Positions 37,242-46,855 are shown, counted from the stretch's first letter. The stretch: DNA of 64,000 nucleotides from Chloroflexota bacterium (GCA_026706455.1 JAPOYS010000146.1:31248-95247); one strand, 5' to 3'. Numbers and translations: made by a program. Notes: generated by a model not told the origin, from the letters alone.

Positions 37242-37271
37242 CTGACATTCCTGGTCAATCTCTGCTAAAAT
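37242..37271 (+). promoter_or_regulatory. acnA promoter
   Basis: CTGACA (37242-37247, 5 of 6 to consensus), an 18-bp spacer, and TAAAAT (37266-37271, 5 of 6) preceded by TGC form an extended -10 promoter. The start codon chosen for acnA is about 92 bp downstream. The layout is nearly identical to that before sat-cysC. Confidence 0.6.
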
Positions 37272-37362
37272 GCGTCGCGTTCAATCGGGAAAATTAATAG
37301 TTCGCACAGGCTGGCGTCAAGCCATGCGCTGGCAGACGCCGCCGGGCGAAAGGGAAGGCTTC

Positions 37363-40068
37363 ATGCGCGACAGTTTCGGGACACGCGGCGCAATACGCGT
37401 CGGCGACAGCCAGGCGGACATCTACCGTCTGCGCAAGCTCGCGGACCAAGGCATCGGTCGAATAGAAAGGCTGCCATTCAGCATCAAGATTCTCCTCGAG
37501 AACGCTTTACGCAATGAAGATGGGCGGCACTTTCAGCCAGAGGATATCCAGAATCTGGCGGCTTGGAACGCGCGGGAACAGCGCCCGGTGGAGATTCCCT
37601 TCAGTCCGGCGCGCGTCATCTTGCAGGACTTCACGGGCGTTCCCTCGCTGGTCGATTTGGCCGCTCTGCGCAGCACCATGGCGCGAATGGGCGGCGACCC
37701 GCAGAAGATCAACCCCACGGTGCCGGTCGATCTGGTCATTGACCATTCGGTGCAAGTTGATGTCTTCGCCCGTCCGGACGCGATCGCGCGCAACGCGGAG
37801 ATGGAGTTCGTCCGCAACCGCGAGCGCTACGAGTTTCTGCACTGGGGACAGAAAGCCTTCGACAACCTCAAAGTTGTCCCGCCGGCCACCGGCATCGTGC
37901 ATCAAGTCAATCTCGAATACCTGGCGAACGTGGTGCAATTGCAAGCGGATCCGCGCGGGGAGGGGCTCGTCGCCCTGCCCGATACACTGGTCGGCACGGA
38001 CAGCCACACAACCATGATCAACGGCTTGGGCGTCCTTGGCTGGGGCGTCGGCGGGATCGAGGCGGAAGCGGCCATGCTCGGTCAGCCGATATATATGCTG
38101 ATGCCGGAGGTGGTCGGTTTCAAGCTGAAGGGTCGGCTGCCGGAGGGCGCCACCGCCACCGATCTGGTCCTGGTGGTCACCCAGATGCTGCGCGAAAAAG
38201 GCGTCGTTGGCAAATTCGTCGAATTTTTTGGCGAGGGCTTGAGCAACATGACCTTGCCCGATCGCGCCACGATCGCCAACATGGCGCCCGAGTATGGCGC
38301 GACTATGGGCTTCTTCCCGGTCGATGACGAAGTCTTGAGCTACCTGCGCCGAACCGGGCGCGCTGAAGAACTCATTGACCTGGTGGAAGCCTACTGCAAG
38401 GAACAGGGCTTGTTCCGCACCGACGCCGCCGATGATCCCGAGTTCAATGATACGCTGGAGCTCGACCTTGATTCCGTCGCGCCAAGCGTCGCCGGTCCTC
38501 TGCGTCCGCAAGATCGCATTCCTTTGCGCGAGCTGAAGTCGACATTCAATCGGGTCTTGACTGCCCCGTTGGGCCCGCAGGGTTTTGCCCTTTCCGATGA
38601 ACAGCGCGGCGCGGCCGGCGTCGTGCGCGCCAATGACGAGAGCGCCGAGCTGAGGCACGGTTCGGTAGTGATCGCCGCTATCACCTCGTGCACCAATACC
38701 AGCAATCCGTCGGTCATGGTGGCCGCCGGGCTGCTGGCGAAGAATGCGGCAGAACGCGGCTTGACGCGCAAAGCCTTCGTCAAGACGAGCCTGGCGCCCG
38801 GCTCCAAGGTGGTGACTGAGTATCTGGACCGCGCCGGCTTGACGCCGCATTTGGAGGCGCTCGGCTTCCACACAGTTGGCTATGGCTGCACGACTTGCAT
38901 CGGCAACAGCGGACCCTTGCCCGAGCCGGTGCGCGACGCGATCCACGAAGCCGATATTGTGGCCGCCTCCGTCTTGAGCGGCAACCGCAATTTCGGCGGA
39001 CGCATCGGTCCCGATGTGCGAGCCAACTTCCTGGCTTCGCCGCCGCTGGTTGTCGCCTATGCGCTTGCCGGCACGGTCGACATCAATCTGGAGCGGGAGC
39101 CGATCGCCCAAGATCAGGGCGGCGCCGATGTCTTTTTGCGCGACATCTGGCCCAGCCAGGAAGAGATCCTGCAAACGGTGCAGAACAGTCTTGACGCCGG
39201 CATGTACCTCGAACAATACGGCGACGTCTACGACGGGAATCCGCAATGGAATGAAATACCCAGCACCGACGAACCCGTGTATGAATGGAGCGCGGCCAGC
39301 ACCTACATTCAGGAACCGCCGTTTTTCATTGACCTTCCCCGAGAGGCGCAGCCGATTGAAGCGATTTTGGGCGCGCGCGTCATGGTGAAAGGCGGCGACT
39401 CAGTGACGACCGATCATATCTCGCCGGCGGGCGCGATCGCGATTAACGGACCGGCGGGCCAATACTTGCTGGAACGCGATGTCAGCCCCCAATACTTCAA
39501 CAGCTTTGGTTCGCGCCGCGGCAACGACCGGGTGATGACGCGCGGCACCTTCGCCAATGTGCGCCTGCGGAATCTGCTGGCGCCGGGCAGCGAGGGCGGC
39601 GTCACCATCTACCTGCCGACCATGGAAGAGATGCCGATATTCGATGCGGCGCGCAGGTATCAGGCGGATGGCACGCCGCTGATCGTTCTGGCCGGCAAAG
39701 ATTACGGCATGGGCTCATCGCGCGATTGGGCGGCGAAAGGTACTCTCTTGCTCGGCATCAAAGCGGTGATCGCGGAAAGCATCGAGCGCATCCATCGCAG
39801 CAATCTGGTGATGATGGGCGTGCTGCCGCTTACCTTCGCGGAGGGCGAGTCTTATTCATCGCTGAGATTGAGCGGGCATGAGACCTTCGACATTCCGATC
39901 AGCGACGATGTCAAGCCGATGGATACTCTGACGGTGAACGCAACTGACGCCGCCGGCAACGTGACCGAATTCGAGGCGACCGTTCGCCTGGATACGCCGG
40001 TCGAGGTTGATTACTACCGGAATGGCGGCATTCTGCATACAGTTTTGCGCAACTTCCTGGCGGAATAA
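37363..40068 (+). CDS. acnA: Aconitate hydratase (AcnA/IRP type)
   Basis: This protein of about 901 residues interconverts citrate and isocitrate. The [4Fe-4S] ligands are in [14 protein letters not shown] and [16 protein letters not shown]. Substrate motifs include [33 protein letters not shown] and [14 protein letters not shown] in the swivelling domain 4. The domain order 1-2-3-linker-4 and length match the AcnA/IRP1 class. An in-frame ATG at 37270 falls inside the promoter; GGAAGG five bases before the ATG at 37363 and the start [14 protein letters not shown] support the shorter form. Confidence 0.96.
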   Translation: MRDSFGTRGAIRVGDSQADIYRLRKLADQGIGRIERLPFSIKILLENALRNEDGRHFQPEDIQNLAAWNAREQRPVEIPFSPARVILQDFTGVPSLVDLAALRSTMARMGGDPQKINPTVPVDLVIDHSVQVDVFARPDAIARNAEMEFVRNRERYEFLHWGQKAFDNLKVVPPATGIVHQVNLEYLANVVQLQADPRGEGLVALPDTLVGTDSHTTMINGLGVLGWGVGGIEAEAAMLGQPIYMLMPEVVGFKLKGRLPEGATATDLVLVVTQMLREKGVVGKFVEFFGEGLSNMTLPDRATIANMAPEYGATMGFFPVDDEVLSYLRRTGRAEELIDLVEAYCKEQGLFRTDAADDPEFNDTLELDLDSVAPSVAGPLRPQDRIPLRELKSTFNRVLTAPLGPQGFALSDEQRGAAGVVRANDESAELRHGSVVIAAITSCTNTSNPSVMVAAGLLAKNAAERGLTRKAFVKTSLAPGSKVVTEYLDRAGLTPHLEALGFHTVGYGCTTCIGNSGPLPEPVRDAIHEADIVAASVLSGNRNFGGRIGPDVRANFLASPPLVVAYALAGTVDINLEREPIAQDQGGADVFLRDIWPSQEEILQTVQNSLDAGMYLEQYGDVYDGNPQWNEIPSTDEPVYEWSAASTYIQEPPFFIDLPREAQPIEAILGARVMVKGGDSVTTDHISPAGAIAINGPAGQYLLERDVSPQYFNSFGSRRGNDRVMTRGTFANVRLRNLLAPGSEGGVTIYLPTMEEMPIFDAARRYQADGTPLIVLAGKDYGMGSSRDWAAKGTLLLGIKAVIAESIERIHRSNLVMMGVLPLTFAEGESYSSLRLSGHETFDIPISDDVKPMDTLTVNATDAAGNVTEFEATVRLDTPVEVDYYRNGGILHTVLRNFLAE

Positions 40069-40172
40069 GAGGCAGGCAGACACATCATTTGGGGCGCGTC
40101 GGCCAGCGCCCAGTGATATTCGCGGCCAATTGAAGAAACGATCCAGGATCTACTCGCTCCGGAGCAACTTCA

Positions 40173-41480
40173 TTGTATTCTTTGCGCGTCAGCCACCGAC
40201 TTCTCGTCACCATGTTCGTTGCGCAGAGCCTGTTTTCGGCGGCGCAGATTTCCATCATCACTCTGCATTCAATTGCTGCGGGCATCCTGGGCGGGTCGGA
40301 CGCGGCCGCCGGCTTGCCAACCACGATGGTCACCTTCGCGCATTCGATCATGGCTTACTTCATGGGCATCATCATGGGGCGCTACGGTCGGCGCATGGGC
40401 TTGTGCACGGCTTACGCCCTGGGCTTCGCCGGGTCGGTCCTCGGTTTTGTCGCCGTGCTGAACGGCATCTTCCCCTTGCTTCTCATCAGCTCGGCTGGCA
40501 TGGGCATGGCGCGCGCCGGCACGCAGATGAGCCGCTTCGTAGTCGGCGAGATTTATCCGATTGACAAGCGCGCGCAGATGATCGGGCGGATCGTATTTGC
40601 CGGGACAATCGGCGCGATATTTGGTCCCGCTCTGGTAGAGCCCAGCAGTCAGCTGGCGAAGTTTCTGTCGCTCGATATCGGCTCCGGAGCCTTGCTCAGC
40701 CAATCGCAACTCTTTCGCATCCTGCTGCCCGGCGCCGGCGCCGCGCAAGCATTGACGACTGGACCCTGGGTCATCGCGAGTTTCTTGTCAGGCATCTCAT
40801 TCTTGATCACCTTCTTCCTGCTGCGTCCCGAGCCGGCTGAGGTGGCGCGACAGTACTCGGAGCCGCAGGTCGAAGCGGGCAAACCGAAAGCCGGGCAGCG
40901 ACTGGGCGAATTGCTGCGCCTGCCAAACGTCCAATTGGCGATTCTTTCGATGGTGATCTGCCAGTCAGTGATGAGCACGCTGATGACGATCACGCCCTGG
41001 CACATGCACCTGGCCGATCATTCGAACGCGATGGTGTCGCTGGTGATCGGCGCGCACGTCTTGGGCATGTTTGGCTTGTCGCCGCTGACCGGCTACCTGA
41101 TTGACCGATACGGGCGCGTCACCATGATGGTCATCGCCGCGCTCGTCCTGGTCGCGTCGACAATCATCTCGCCCTTGTCCACGCAACTGCCCTACTTGGT
41201 AGCTGGCTTGTTCCTGCTCGGCTTGGGCTGGAATTTCGGCTACGTGGCCGGCTCGTCCATGTTGGCGGACGCGCTTAGCGGCGCTGAACGCACGCGCGTG
41301 GCCGGCTTCAATGATATGCTGGTGGCTTTCTGCGCCGGCTTGGGGACCCTGAGTTCCGGCGCGCTTTTCGGCTTGGGCGGCTTCGTCTTCGTCAGCGCCG
41401 GCGGCGGCCTGCTGGCGCTCTTGCTGCTGGCGTTGATTCGTACGCTCACCCTGCGGCAACTCGCCCTGAAGGCGGCTTAA
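40173..41480 (+). CDS. Major facilitator superfamily transporter
   Basis: This protein of about 435 residues has twelve predicted membrane helices. The cytoplasmic loop 2-3 motif is MGRYGRRMGLCTAYALGFAG, and the matching loop in the second half is GYLIDRYGRVTMMVIAALVL, both variants of the MFS A-motif. A charged central loop (RPEPAEVARQYSEPQVEAGK) separates the halves. Substrate is unknown; the overall look is that of a drug or sugar exporter. The start is TTG with GGAG nine bases upstream, which keeps the basic N-terminus SLRVSHR; ATG at 40212 would cut into helix 1. Confidence 0.85.
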   Translation: MYSLRVSHRLLVTMFVAQSLFSAAQISIITLHSIAAGILGGSDAAAGLPTTMVTFAHSIMAYFMGIIMGRYGRRMGLCTAYALGFAGSVLGFVAVLNGIFPLLLISSAGMGMARAGTQMSRFVVGEIYPIDKRAQMIGRIVFAGTIGAIFGPALVEPSSQLAKFLSLDIGSGALLSQSQLFRILLPGAGAAQALTTGPWVIASFLSGISFLITFFLLRPEPAEVARQYSEPQVEAGKPKAGQRLGELLRLPNVQLAILSMVICQSVMSTLMTITPWHMHLADHSNAMVSLVIGAHVLGMFGLSPLTGYLIDRYGRVTMMVIAALVLVASTIISPLSTQLPYLVAGLFLLGLGWNFGYVAGSSMLADALSGAERTRVAGFNDMLVAFCAGLGTLSSGALFGLGGFVFVSAGGGLLALLLLALIRTLTLRQLALKAA

Positions 41481-41911
41481 GATTCGACGCTGTCTCCGGT
41501 GAAGTAGCTCTGCTCCACGATCGCCAGCCAAGCCAGCCCGATGATGAAAGTCGAGCTGCCGAAGGCGATGCCAGTGATGATCGAGTTGGCGATTGGGATC
41601 TCTTCCAGTACTTCGCTCAGTAAAGCCTGCGCCAGGCGGATGCCTACGTAGCCGGCGACGCCGCCGCCCAGCACCACCACGCCGGTCGTCTGCAACATCT
41701 TGGTTAAATCGGTCTTGGACAAGTCCTTGCCGAAGTAATTCTTGTAGATATCCAAGCACATCCAGGCGTCGGTCAGCGAGATGCCAAGCTGTTTGGCCAG
41801 CTCAAGCGTCGGCGTCGATACAGCGCCGGCAAGCGCCACGCCGGCCATGGTGCGCGTGATCTTCATCAACGAATCGTAACGCATCTTTTCGAGATTGGGC
41901 TGCTCGTCCAT
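41477..41911 (-). CDS. Two-helix membrane protein, possibly DUF697-like
   Basis: This protein of about 144 residues has two hydrophobic segments: KMLQTTGVVVLGGGVAGYVG and ANSIITGIAFGSSTFIIGLA. Before them lies an amphipathic part, SLTDAWMCLDIYKNYFGKDL. The IxxxxxIYxxYGxxL pattern followed by an IPxxNSxIxGxxxGSxTxxIG stretch recalls DUF697 (YcjF-type) domains, but the match is by eye and weak. The stop codon overlaps the end of the convergent MFS gene by 4 bp. An open frame to 41962 exists; AGGG about nine bases before the ATG at 41911 favours the shorter reading. Confidence 0.6.
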   Translation of the reverse strand: MDEQPNLEKMRYDSLMKITRTMAGVALAGAVSTPTLELAKQLGISLTDAWMCLDIYKNYFGKDLSKTDLTKMLQTTGVVVLGGGVAGYVGIRLAQALLSEVLEEIPIANSIITGIAFGSSTFIIGLAWLAIVEQSYFTGDSVES

Positions 41912-41979
41912 CAGTCGCCACCCTGTCGCTGCGCTGGCCGCTTGTGCTAGACTTCGCTTCAATCTTATTGCAAGTGGTT

Positions 41980-42897
41980 ATGCCGATGCAAGTCACCATT
42001 TATACGGACGGCGCCTGCGATATCCACGCCGAAAATCAGCCGGGCGGCTGGGCGGCGATAATCTGCGCGACGGATGCTCGCGGAAATGTCCTCAAGGAAA
42101 CTGTCTTGAGCGGCGGTCAGGAGATGACCACCAACAACCAGATGGAACTGACTGCGGTCATTGAAGGATTGAAGGTATTGCAACAGCCGACCGATGTGAC
42201 GGTTGTCACCGACTCGCGTTATGTCATCGACATTGCGACAGGCAAGCACCGCATCCACGCGAATCGAGACCTGTGGCGAGACTACTTGAATGCCGAAGAG
42301 GGTCACAGGGTCAATTGGCGGTTTGTCGCAGGACACAGCGGTGACGCGTATAACGAGCGCTGTGACAAAATAGCGGTGGCCGAGCGCAAGAAATTGGTTT
42401 CGCCTGCGTTTGGCTCAGAACCTGAGCCTGAGGCGCCAGTTAGAGATTCATCAAACTCTGTGTATCTCTCTAGCAGTTTTTCCAAGAAGCAAAAAAGGGC
42501 TGTATGGACTGCAATTGTCCTCAGCAACAATGACCTAGGATTCATTGGCGGCATACTGAAGGATAAGACAAATTATGAAGCCTTGATCATTGGCGCAATA
42601 AGGACGTTGGAATCACTGCCTACGGACGAATCTTGGACAGTTTATTCGACCCGGGAAACGTTCACTAAAGGTATCAATCAAAACGTGCATTTGTGGATGG
42701 ACAATGACTGGAACTACATGTCCACAAATGATGAACATGAGCCGACTCCCGTGAAGTACCGATTACATTGGCAGGAACTGTTTCGCTTGACGCAGGAACG
42801 AAAGGTTGTTTTTGAATACAATGAGCTGTTGCGCGAAAACGTTCATCTAAGGAGCGCGCGCCGTCTCGCCAGATGGCTGCTGAAAAACAGCGAGTAA
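41980..42897 (+). CDS. rnhA: Ribonuclease HI with a second, degenerate RNase H-like domain
   Basis: Residues 1-137 of this 305-residue protein are a complete RNase HI. The catalytic carboxylates are Asp10 (YTDGAC), Glu56 (NNQMELTAV), Asp78 (VVTDSRYV) and Asp129 (GDAYNERCDKIA), with His119 in VAGHSGD. It would remove RNA from RNA-DNA hybrids. After an acidic Pro linker, residues 160-305 show a second pattern in the same order: NYEALIIGAIRTL (Glu200 like Glu56), WTVYSTRETF (Ser/Thr where Asp78 should be) and LHWQELFRLTQERKVVFEYNE. It looks like an inactive RNase H fold. The DNA of this part is much lower in GC than the first. Typical RNase HI proteins are about 150 residues. Confidence 0.85.
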   Translation: MPMQVTIYTDGACDIHAENQPGGWAAIICATDARGNVLKETVLSGGQEMTTNNQMELTAVIEGLKVLQQPTDVTVVTDSRYVIDIATGKHRIHANRDLWRDYLNAEEGHRVNWRFVAGHSGDAYNERCDKIAVAERKKLVSPAFGSEPEPEAPVRDSSNSVYLSSSFSKKQKRAVWTAIVLSNNDLGFIGGILKDKTNYEALIIGAIRTLESLPTDESWTVYSTRETFTKGINQNVHLWMDNDWNYMSTNDEHEPTPVKYRLHWQELFRLTQERKVVFEYNELLRENVHLRSARRLARWLLKNSE

Positions 42898-42951
42898 CAA
42901 CACGTAACAAATTCATCGAGTAGAATAAGCACAGTTCGCAGGAAACGATTC

Positions 42952-44118
42952 ATGCCCACTTACGCAAAGCGGGTCGCGCCATTTGGCACGACTATCTTCA
43001 CCGAGATCAATCAGCTGGCGGCGCGCCACAATGCCGTCAATCTTGGGCAGGGACGCCCTGACTTTGATGGACCGCAGGCGATCATCGACGCCGCCATCGA
43101 AGCGCTCAACAGCGCCGGCGTCAATCAATACGCGCCCAGCCCCGGTCTGCCCGCTTTGCGCGAAGGCGTCGCCCGCCACGCCGGCATTTTCTACGGACTC
43201 GATGTCGATCCGGAAGCGGGCGTCATCGTCACCGCCGGCGCGACCCAAGGCGTATTCAGCGCGATCATGGGCTTGGTCGATCCCGGCGACGAAGTCATCA
43301 TCATCGAACCCTATTACGACAGTTACGTGCCGGGCGTCCAGATGGCCGGCGGGAAGCCGGTTTACGCGCCCATGCACCCGCCCAACTGGACCTTCGACGA
43401 AGACGAGCTGCGCGCCGCCTTCAACGACCGAACGCGCGCCGTGATCCTCAATACGCCAAACAACCCATCGGGTCGTGTCTACACGCGCGCGGAATTGCAG
43501 CTCTTCGCGGATCTCTGCATTCAGCACGATGTCATCGTCATCTCCGACGAAGTCTACGAGCACCTGTTCTTTGAGGGCCATCAGCACGTCGCCATCGCCT
43601 CGCTCGACGGCATGTTCGAGCGCACGGTGACGATCGGCAGCGCCGGCAAGACCTTCGGCATGACCGGCTGGAAGATCGGTTGGGTTTACGGTCCGCCCGA
43701 GTTGATCACCGGCGTCTGGCGCTCCCATCAATTCATCACCTTCGCCACCAACCATCCGACGCAAGCGGCGACCGCCTTCGCCTTCACACTGGGCAGCAGC
43801 TATTACGAGGAGTATCAGGCGCTGTATTCGCATAAGCGCGACCTGGTCATGCAAGTGATCGAGGCGGCCGGCATGTCCGCCATCCAGCCCGAAGGCACCT
43901 ACTTCATCATGGGCGACTTTTCGCCGGTATTCGACGGCAACGATGTCGAATTCTGCCGCTACCTGATCGAGGAGATAGGCGTGGCGACCATTCCGCCGTC
44001 GGCTTTCTTCAGCGAGAAGCATCGTCATCACGCCGAGAATCATGTGCGCTTCGCCTTCTGCAAAAGCGACGAGACGCTCGAACGCGCCGCCGAGCGTATG
44101 CGGAAATTGCGCGCCTAG
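42952..44118 (+). CDS. PLP-dependent class I/II aminotransferase
   Basis: This 388-residue fold-type I enzyme has NLGQGRPDFDGP near the N-terminus, NQYAPSPGLPALREGVARH, the NTPNNPSGRVY substrate motif, ISDEVYEHLFFEG and the PLP lysine in IGSAGKTFGMTGWKIGW (about residue 234). C-terminal VRFAFCKSDETLERAAERM is also typical. The closest general types are kynurenine-oxoglutarate transaminase and the methionine aminotransferase YbdL; exact substrate is open. AGGAA seven bases upstream supports the ATG. It stands between rnhA and the GntR gene on the plus strand. Confidence 0.9.
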   Translation: MPTYAKRVAPFGTTIFTEINQLAARHNAVNLGQGRPDFDGPQAIIDAAIEALNSAGVNQYAPSPGLPALREGVARHAGIFYGLDVDPEAGVIVTAGATQGVFSAIMGLVDPGDEVIIIEPYYDSYVPGVQMAGGKPVYAPMHPPNWTFDEDELRAAFNDRTRAVILNTPNNPSGRVYTRAELQLFADLCIQHDVIVISDEVYEHLFFEGHQHVAIASLDGMFERTVTIGSAGKTFGMTGWKIGWVYGPPELITGVWRSHQFITFATNHPTQAATAFAFTLGSSYYEEYQALYSHKRDLVMQVIEAAGMSAIQPEGTYFIMGDFSPVFDGNDVEFCRYLIEEIGVATIPPSAFFSEKHRHHAENHVRFAFCKSDETLERAAERMRKLRA

Positions 44119-44184
44119 CCCGCATTGGCTCTTGTTCTTAGTACTTTTCTCCGTTTGATCCGCGTAAAAAGTCCTTCCAATGTG

Positions 44185-44213
44185 TGGACAAGCTCAACCT
44201 TTAATGATAGAAT
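44185..44213 (+). promoter_or_regulatory. Promoter of the GntR-family gene
   Basis: TGGACA (44185-44190), a 17-bp spacer and TAGAAT (44208-44213) preceded by TGA make a good sigma-70-type promoter with an extended -10. The predicted transcript start is about 34 bp before the ATG. Confidence 0.6.
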
Positions 44214-44237
44214 AGAACCTATCAGTTGATTGATTGC

Positions 44238-44252
44238 ATTCATCTGATGAAT
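44238..44252. promoter_or_regulatory. Perfect palindrome at the GntR start codon (putative operator)
   Basis: ATTCATCTGATGAAT has seven-base perfect arms around one central base and ends one base before the ATG at 44254. It lies in the predicted leader where a ribosome site would be, and no clear Shine-Dalgarno is present. GntR-family proteins bind such palindromes, so autoregulation is likely but inferred. Confidence 0.5.
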
Positions 44253-44253
44253 C

Positions 44254-44946
44254 ATGGATATCAATCTCGGCTCCGACTTCCTCAATTACATCATTCGCCA
44301 GGGTTATGAACCGGGTGACCGCCTGCCGTCAATCCAGGAATTGACGGCGGATACGCACTTGGACATGAGCGCCAACAAGGTGCGCGAACAGTTGGAAGTG
44401 GCGCGGCAAATGGGCTGGGTGGAAGTGCGCTCCAAGCGCGGCACGCGCGTCAAGGAATACGACTTTACGCCGGCTGTGCGTTTGAGCGCGCTCTATGCGA
44501 TGGCGCGCGGCGAGAAGTTTGAGTCATTCGCCTCGCTGCGCAATCACGTCGAGTCGGCTTATTGGCGGGAAGCCTGCGCGCTGTTGAGCCAGGACGACCT
44601 TGACGCCATGCAGGGTTGCATCGACAGCGCGAACGCGAAGCTGGACTCGCCGCCGATCCACATCCCGAATCCGGAACATCGCCTCTTTCACCTGACGGTT
44701 TTCAAGAATCTGGACAATACCTTCGTTCTCGGAATCCTGGAAGCCTATTGGGATCTCTACGAAGAAGTCGGCATCAATCGCTACATGGATTACAGCTATC
44801 TTCGCAAGGTATGGGATTATCATTCGCTGATATTGCAGCTCATCCGCGGCGGCCAGTTCGACGAGGCGCAGCGCGCTTTCGTCGAGCATACGCGCCTGCT
44901 GCGGCACGAGCCGGACAATGCCTCCTGGGAACTTGAAAGGGGCTAA
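44254..44946 (+). CDS. GntR/FadR-family transcriptional regulator
   Basis: This 230-residue protein has an N-terminal winged helix (GYEPGDRLPSIQELTADTHL, recognition region MSANKVREQLEVARQMGWVE and the wing VRSKRGTRV). An all-helical FCD ligand domain follows, with Asp/His metal-type residues around PEHRLFHLTVFKNLDN and VWDYHSLILQLIRGGQFDEA. FCD regulators usually sense organic acids. It sits 75 bp upstream of korAB on the same strand, so control of 2-oxoacid metabolism is likely. A palindrome at its own start suggests autoregulation. The helix-turn-helix is slightly unusual in having TADTHLDMSANKVRE where many members have Ser-Arg-x-Pro. Confidence 0.88.
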   Translation: MDINLGSDFLNYIIRQGYEPGDRLPSIQELTADTHLDMSANKVREQLEVARQMGWVEVRSKRGTRVKEYDFTPAVRLSALYAMARGEKFESFASLRNHVESAYWREACALLSQDDLDAMQGCIDSANAKLDSPPIHIPNPEHRLFHLTVFKNLDNTFVLGILEAYWDLYEEVGINRYMDYSYLRKVWDYHSLILQLIRGGQFDEAQRAFVEHTRLLRHEPDNASWELERG

Positions 44947-44996
44947 GAGGCGGTTAGCCGAACAATTGTGGGCTTCGCATTCTGTGAAAGGAGCAT

Positions 44997-45014
44997 TACG
45001 CAAGTCACTGCGTA
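44997..45014. promoter_or_regulatory. Inverted repeat over the korA ribosome site
   Basis: TACGCA and TGCGTA are perfect six-base arms with a six-base loop (agtcac), ending just before the GGG of the korA ribosome site and seven bases before the ATG. It could be a translational hairpin or a protein site. Its sequence differs from the palindrome at the GntR gene. Confidence 0.35.
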
Positions 45015-45021
45015 GGGACTT

Positions 45022-46854
45022 ATGGAAATCAAAGCGCAAACTCAAACCAAGCTGGATACGCGCGAGCCAGTCATCAACGACTTCGCATTTTCGGTGGCGA
45101 CGAAGAATGGCTCCGGCAGCCAGACATCCAATAACGTGCTGGTGATGTCCCTGTTTCAGATGGGCATTCCGGTGAACGGCAAGAATCTATTCCCGTCGAA
45201 TATCAAGGGACTGCCGACCTGGTACACGATCCGCGCCAGCAAAGACGGCTACACGGCGCGCAAAGCCTTGACCGAGATTGTGGTCGCCTACAACGACGGC
45301 ACCGCGACCGAAGATGTCGCCAACTTGCCGCCGGGCGGCGTTTGCATCACGACCGACAAGATCGCCCGGGTGATCAAGCAGCGCGAGGACATTTCCTACT
45401 ACGAGATGCCAGTCGCTAAATTGATGCGCCAGACCGATGTGCCCTCCGCCTTTCGCAAGCAGGTGGAAAACATGACCTACGTTGGCGCGGTCGCCCAGCT
45501 TTTCGATATTCCGCTCGATCTCATCTACGATGTCCTGCTCGCTAACTTCAAGGGCAAGGTGAAGGTGGCGGCGATGAATCACAATGTGGTCAAACTGGCT
45601 TATGACTGGACCGCCGACAATATCGTCAAGACCGACCCCTACCGCTTCGAGCGCATGGACGGCACGCAGGGCAAGATCATGATGACGGGCAATGACGCCG
45701 GCGCGCTGGGCGCGATCTTCGGTGGCGTCAACGTAGTCGCCTGGTACCCCATCACGCCCTCGACCAGTTTCGTCGACGGCATCATCGGCTTCCGCCATTT
45801 GCGCCAGTCCGAAGACAAAGAGAATACGCTGGCTATCGTGCAAGCCGAAGACGAACTGGCGGCCGCCGGCATCGTCGTTGGCGCTGGCTGGGCGGGGGGG
45901 CGCTCGTTGACGTCTACGAGCGGTCCCGGCATTAGCTTGATGGCCGAGTTCGCCGGGCTCGCTTATTTCGCCGAGATTCCGGCCGTGTTCTGGAATATCA
46001 CGCGCATGGGACCGAGCACGGGCTTGCCGACGCGCACCAGCCAGGGCGACCTGCTCTTCACGCATTTCCTGGGGCATGGCGACAGCCGGCAGATCTGCCT
46101 CTTGCCCGGCAATCTGAAAGAGGCTTTTGAGTTCGGCTGGAAATCCTTCGATATCTCGGAGGCGCTGCAGACGCCAGTATTCGTCGTCAGCGACCTCGAC
46201 TTGGGCATGAACAACTGGCTCTCCGATCCCTTCGATTATCCCGACCAGCCGATGAACCGCGGCAAGGTGCTTGACGCGCAGGCCTTGCAAGACTTCATCG
46301 ACGCGAATGGCAAGTGGGGTCGATACATGGATGTCGATGGCGACGGCATCGCTTACCGCACCTTGCCCGGTACCGATCATCGCTTCGCCGGTTACTTCAC
46401 GCGCGGCACGGGCCATGATGAGATGGCCGTCTACAGCGAGCGCAGCGACGACTGGATCGAAAACATGACGCGCCTGCGCCTGAAAATGGACACGGCGCGC
46501 GATATGCTGCCGCAGCCGATCATCGACGATGGCGCCGAGGCCGACATCGGCATCATCACATTTGGCACGAACGAAGACGCGATACGCGAGGCGCGCGATT
46601 GGCTGGCCAACGACGGAATCAAGACCAATTATCTGCGCGTGCTGGCGCTGCCGCTGGCGGCATCGGTCAGCGACTTCATCGACGCGCACAAAAGCATATT
46701 CGTTGTGGAGAACAATTTCGACGGACAGTTGACTCAGCTGATCCGTCTAGAGCATCCGGAAAATATCTCGCACGTGAGACCGCTGGCGCTTGGCGATGGA
46801 CTGCCGATGACGCCCGACTGGATATACGACAGCCTGAAAGAACAGGAAGGTTAA
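45022..46854 (+). CDS. korA: 2-oxoacid:ferredoxin oxidoreductase, fused gamma-alpha subunit
   Basis: This 610-residue protein has an N-terminal gamma domain (about 25-200, SGSQTSNNVLVMSLFQMGIP and TWYTIRASKDGYTARK) fused to the alpha pyrimidine-binding part (GNDAGALGAIFGGVNVVAWY, PITPSTSFVDGIIGF and STSGPGISLMAEFAG). It ends in the transketolase-C-like domain (VVENNFDGQLTQLIRLEH). With KorB it oxidises 2-oxoglutarate, or possibly another 2-oxoacid, to the acyl-CoA while reducing ferredoxin. YPITPSTS is typical of 2-oxoglutarate-type KorA. The stop is one base before the korB ATG, so the two are coupled. Confidence 0.93.
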   Translation: MEIKAQTQTKLDTREPVINDFAFSVATKNGSGSQTSNNVLVMSLFQMGIPVNGKNLFPSNIKGLPTWYTIRASKDGYTARKALTEIVVAYNDGTATEDVANLPPGGVCITTDKIARVIKQREDISYYEMPVAKLMRQTDVPSAFRKQVENMTYVGAVAQLFDIPLDLIYDVLLANFKGKVKVAAMNHNVVKLAYDWTADNIVKTDPYRFERMDGTQGKIMMTGNDAGALGAIFGGVNVVAWYPITPSTSFVDGIIGFRHLRQSEDKENTLAIVQAEDELAAAGIVVGAGWAGGRSLTSTSGPGISLMAEFAGLAYFAEIPAVFWNITRMGPSTGLPTRTSQGDLLFTHFLGHGDSRQICLLPGNLKEAFEFGWKSFDISEALQTPVFVVSDLDLGMNNWLSDPFDYPDQPMNRGKVLDAQALQDFIDANGKWGRYMDVDGDGIAYRTLPGTDHRFAGYFTRGTGHDEMAVYSERSDDWIENMTRLRLKMDTARDMLPQPIIDDGAEADIGIITFGTNEDAIREARDWLANDGIKTNYLRVLALPLAASVSDFIDAHKSIFVVENNFDGQLTQLIRLEHPENISHVRPLALGDGLPMTPDWIYDSLKEQEG

Positions 46855-46855
46855 A

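Noticed and set aside
37507..39246. 579-residue open frame antisense to acnA
   Set aside because: It lies wholly inside a strongly conserved gene. Long antisense frames are expected in GC-rich DNA, and its protein has no recognisable motif.
42913..44043. 376-residue open frame antisense to the aminotransferase
   Set aside because: The aminotransferase on the other strand has all family motifs; this frame has none.
45187..46689. 500-residue open frame antisense to korA
   Set aside because: It is a shadow of korA codon bias (GC-rich third positions). It has no ribosome site and no family resemblance.
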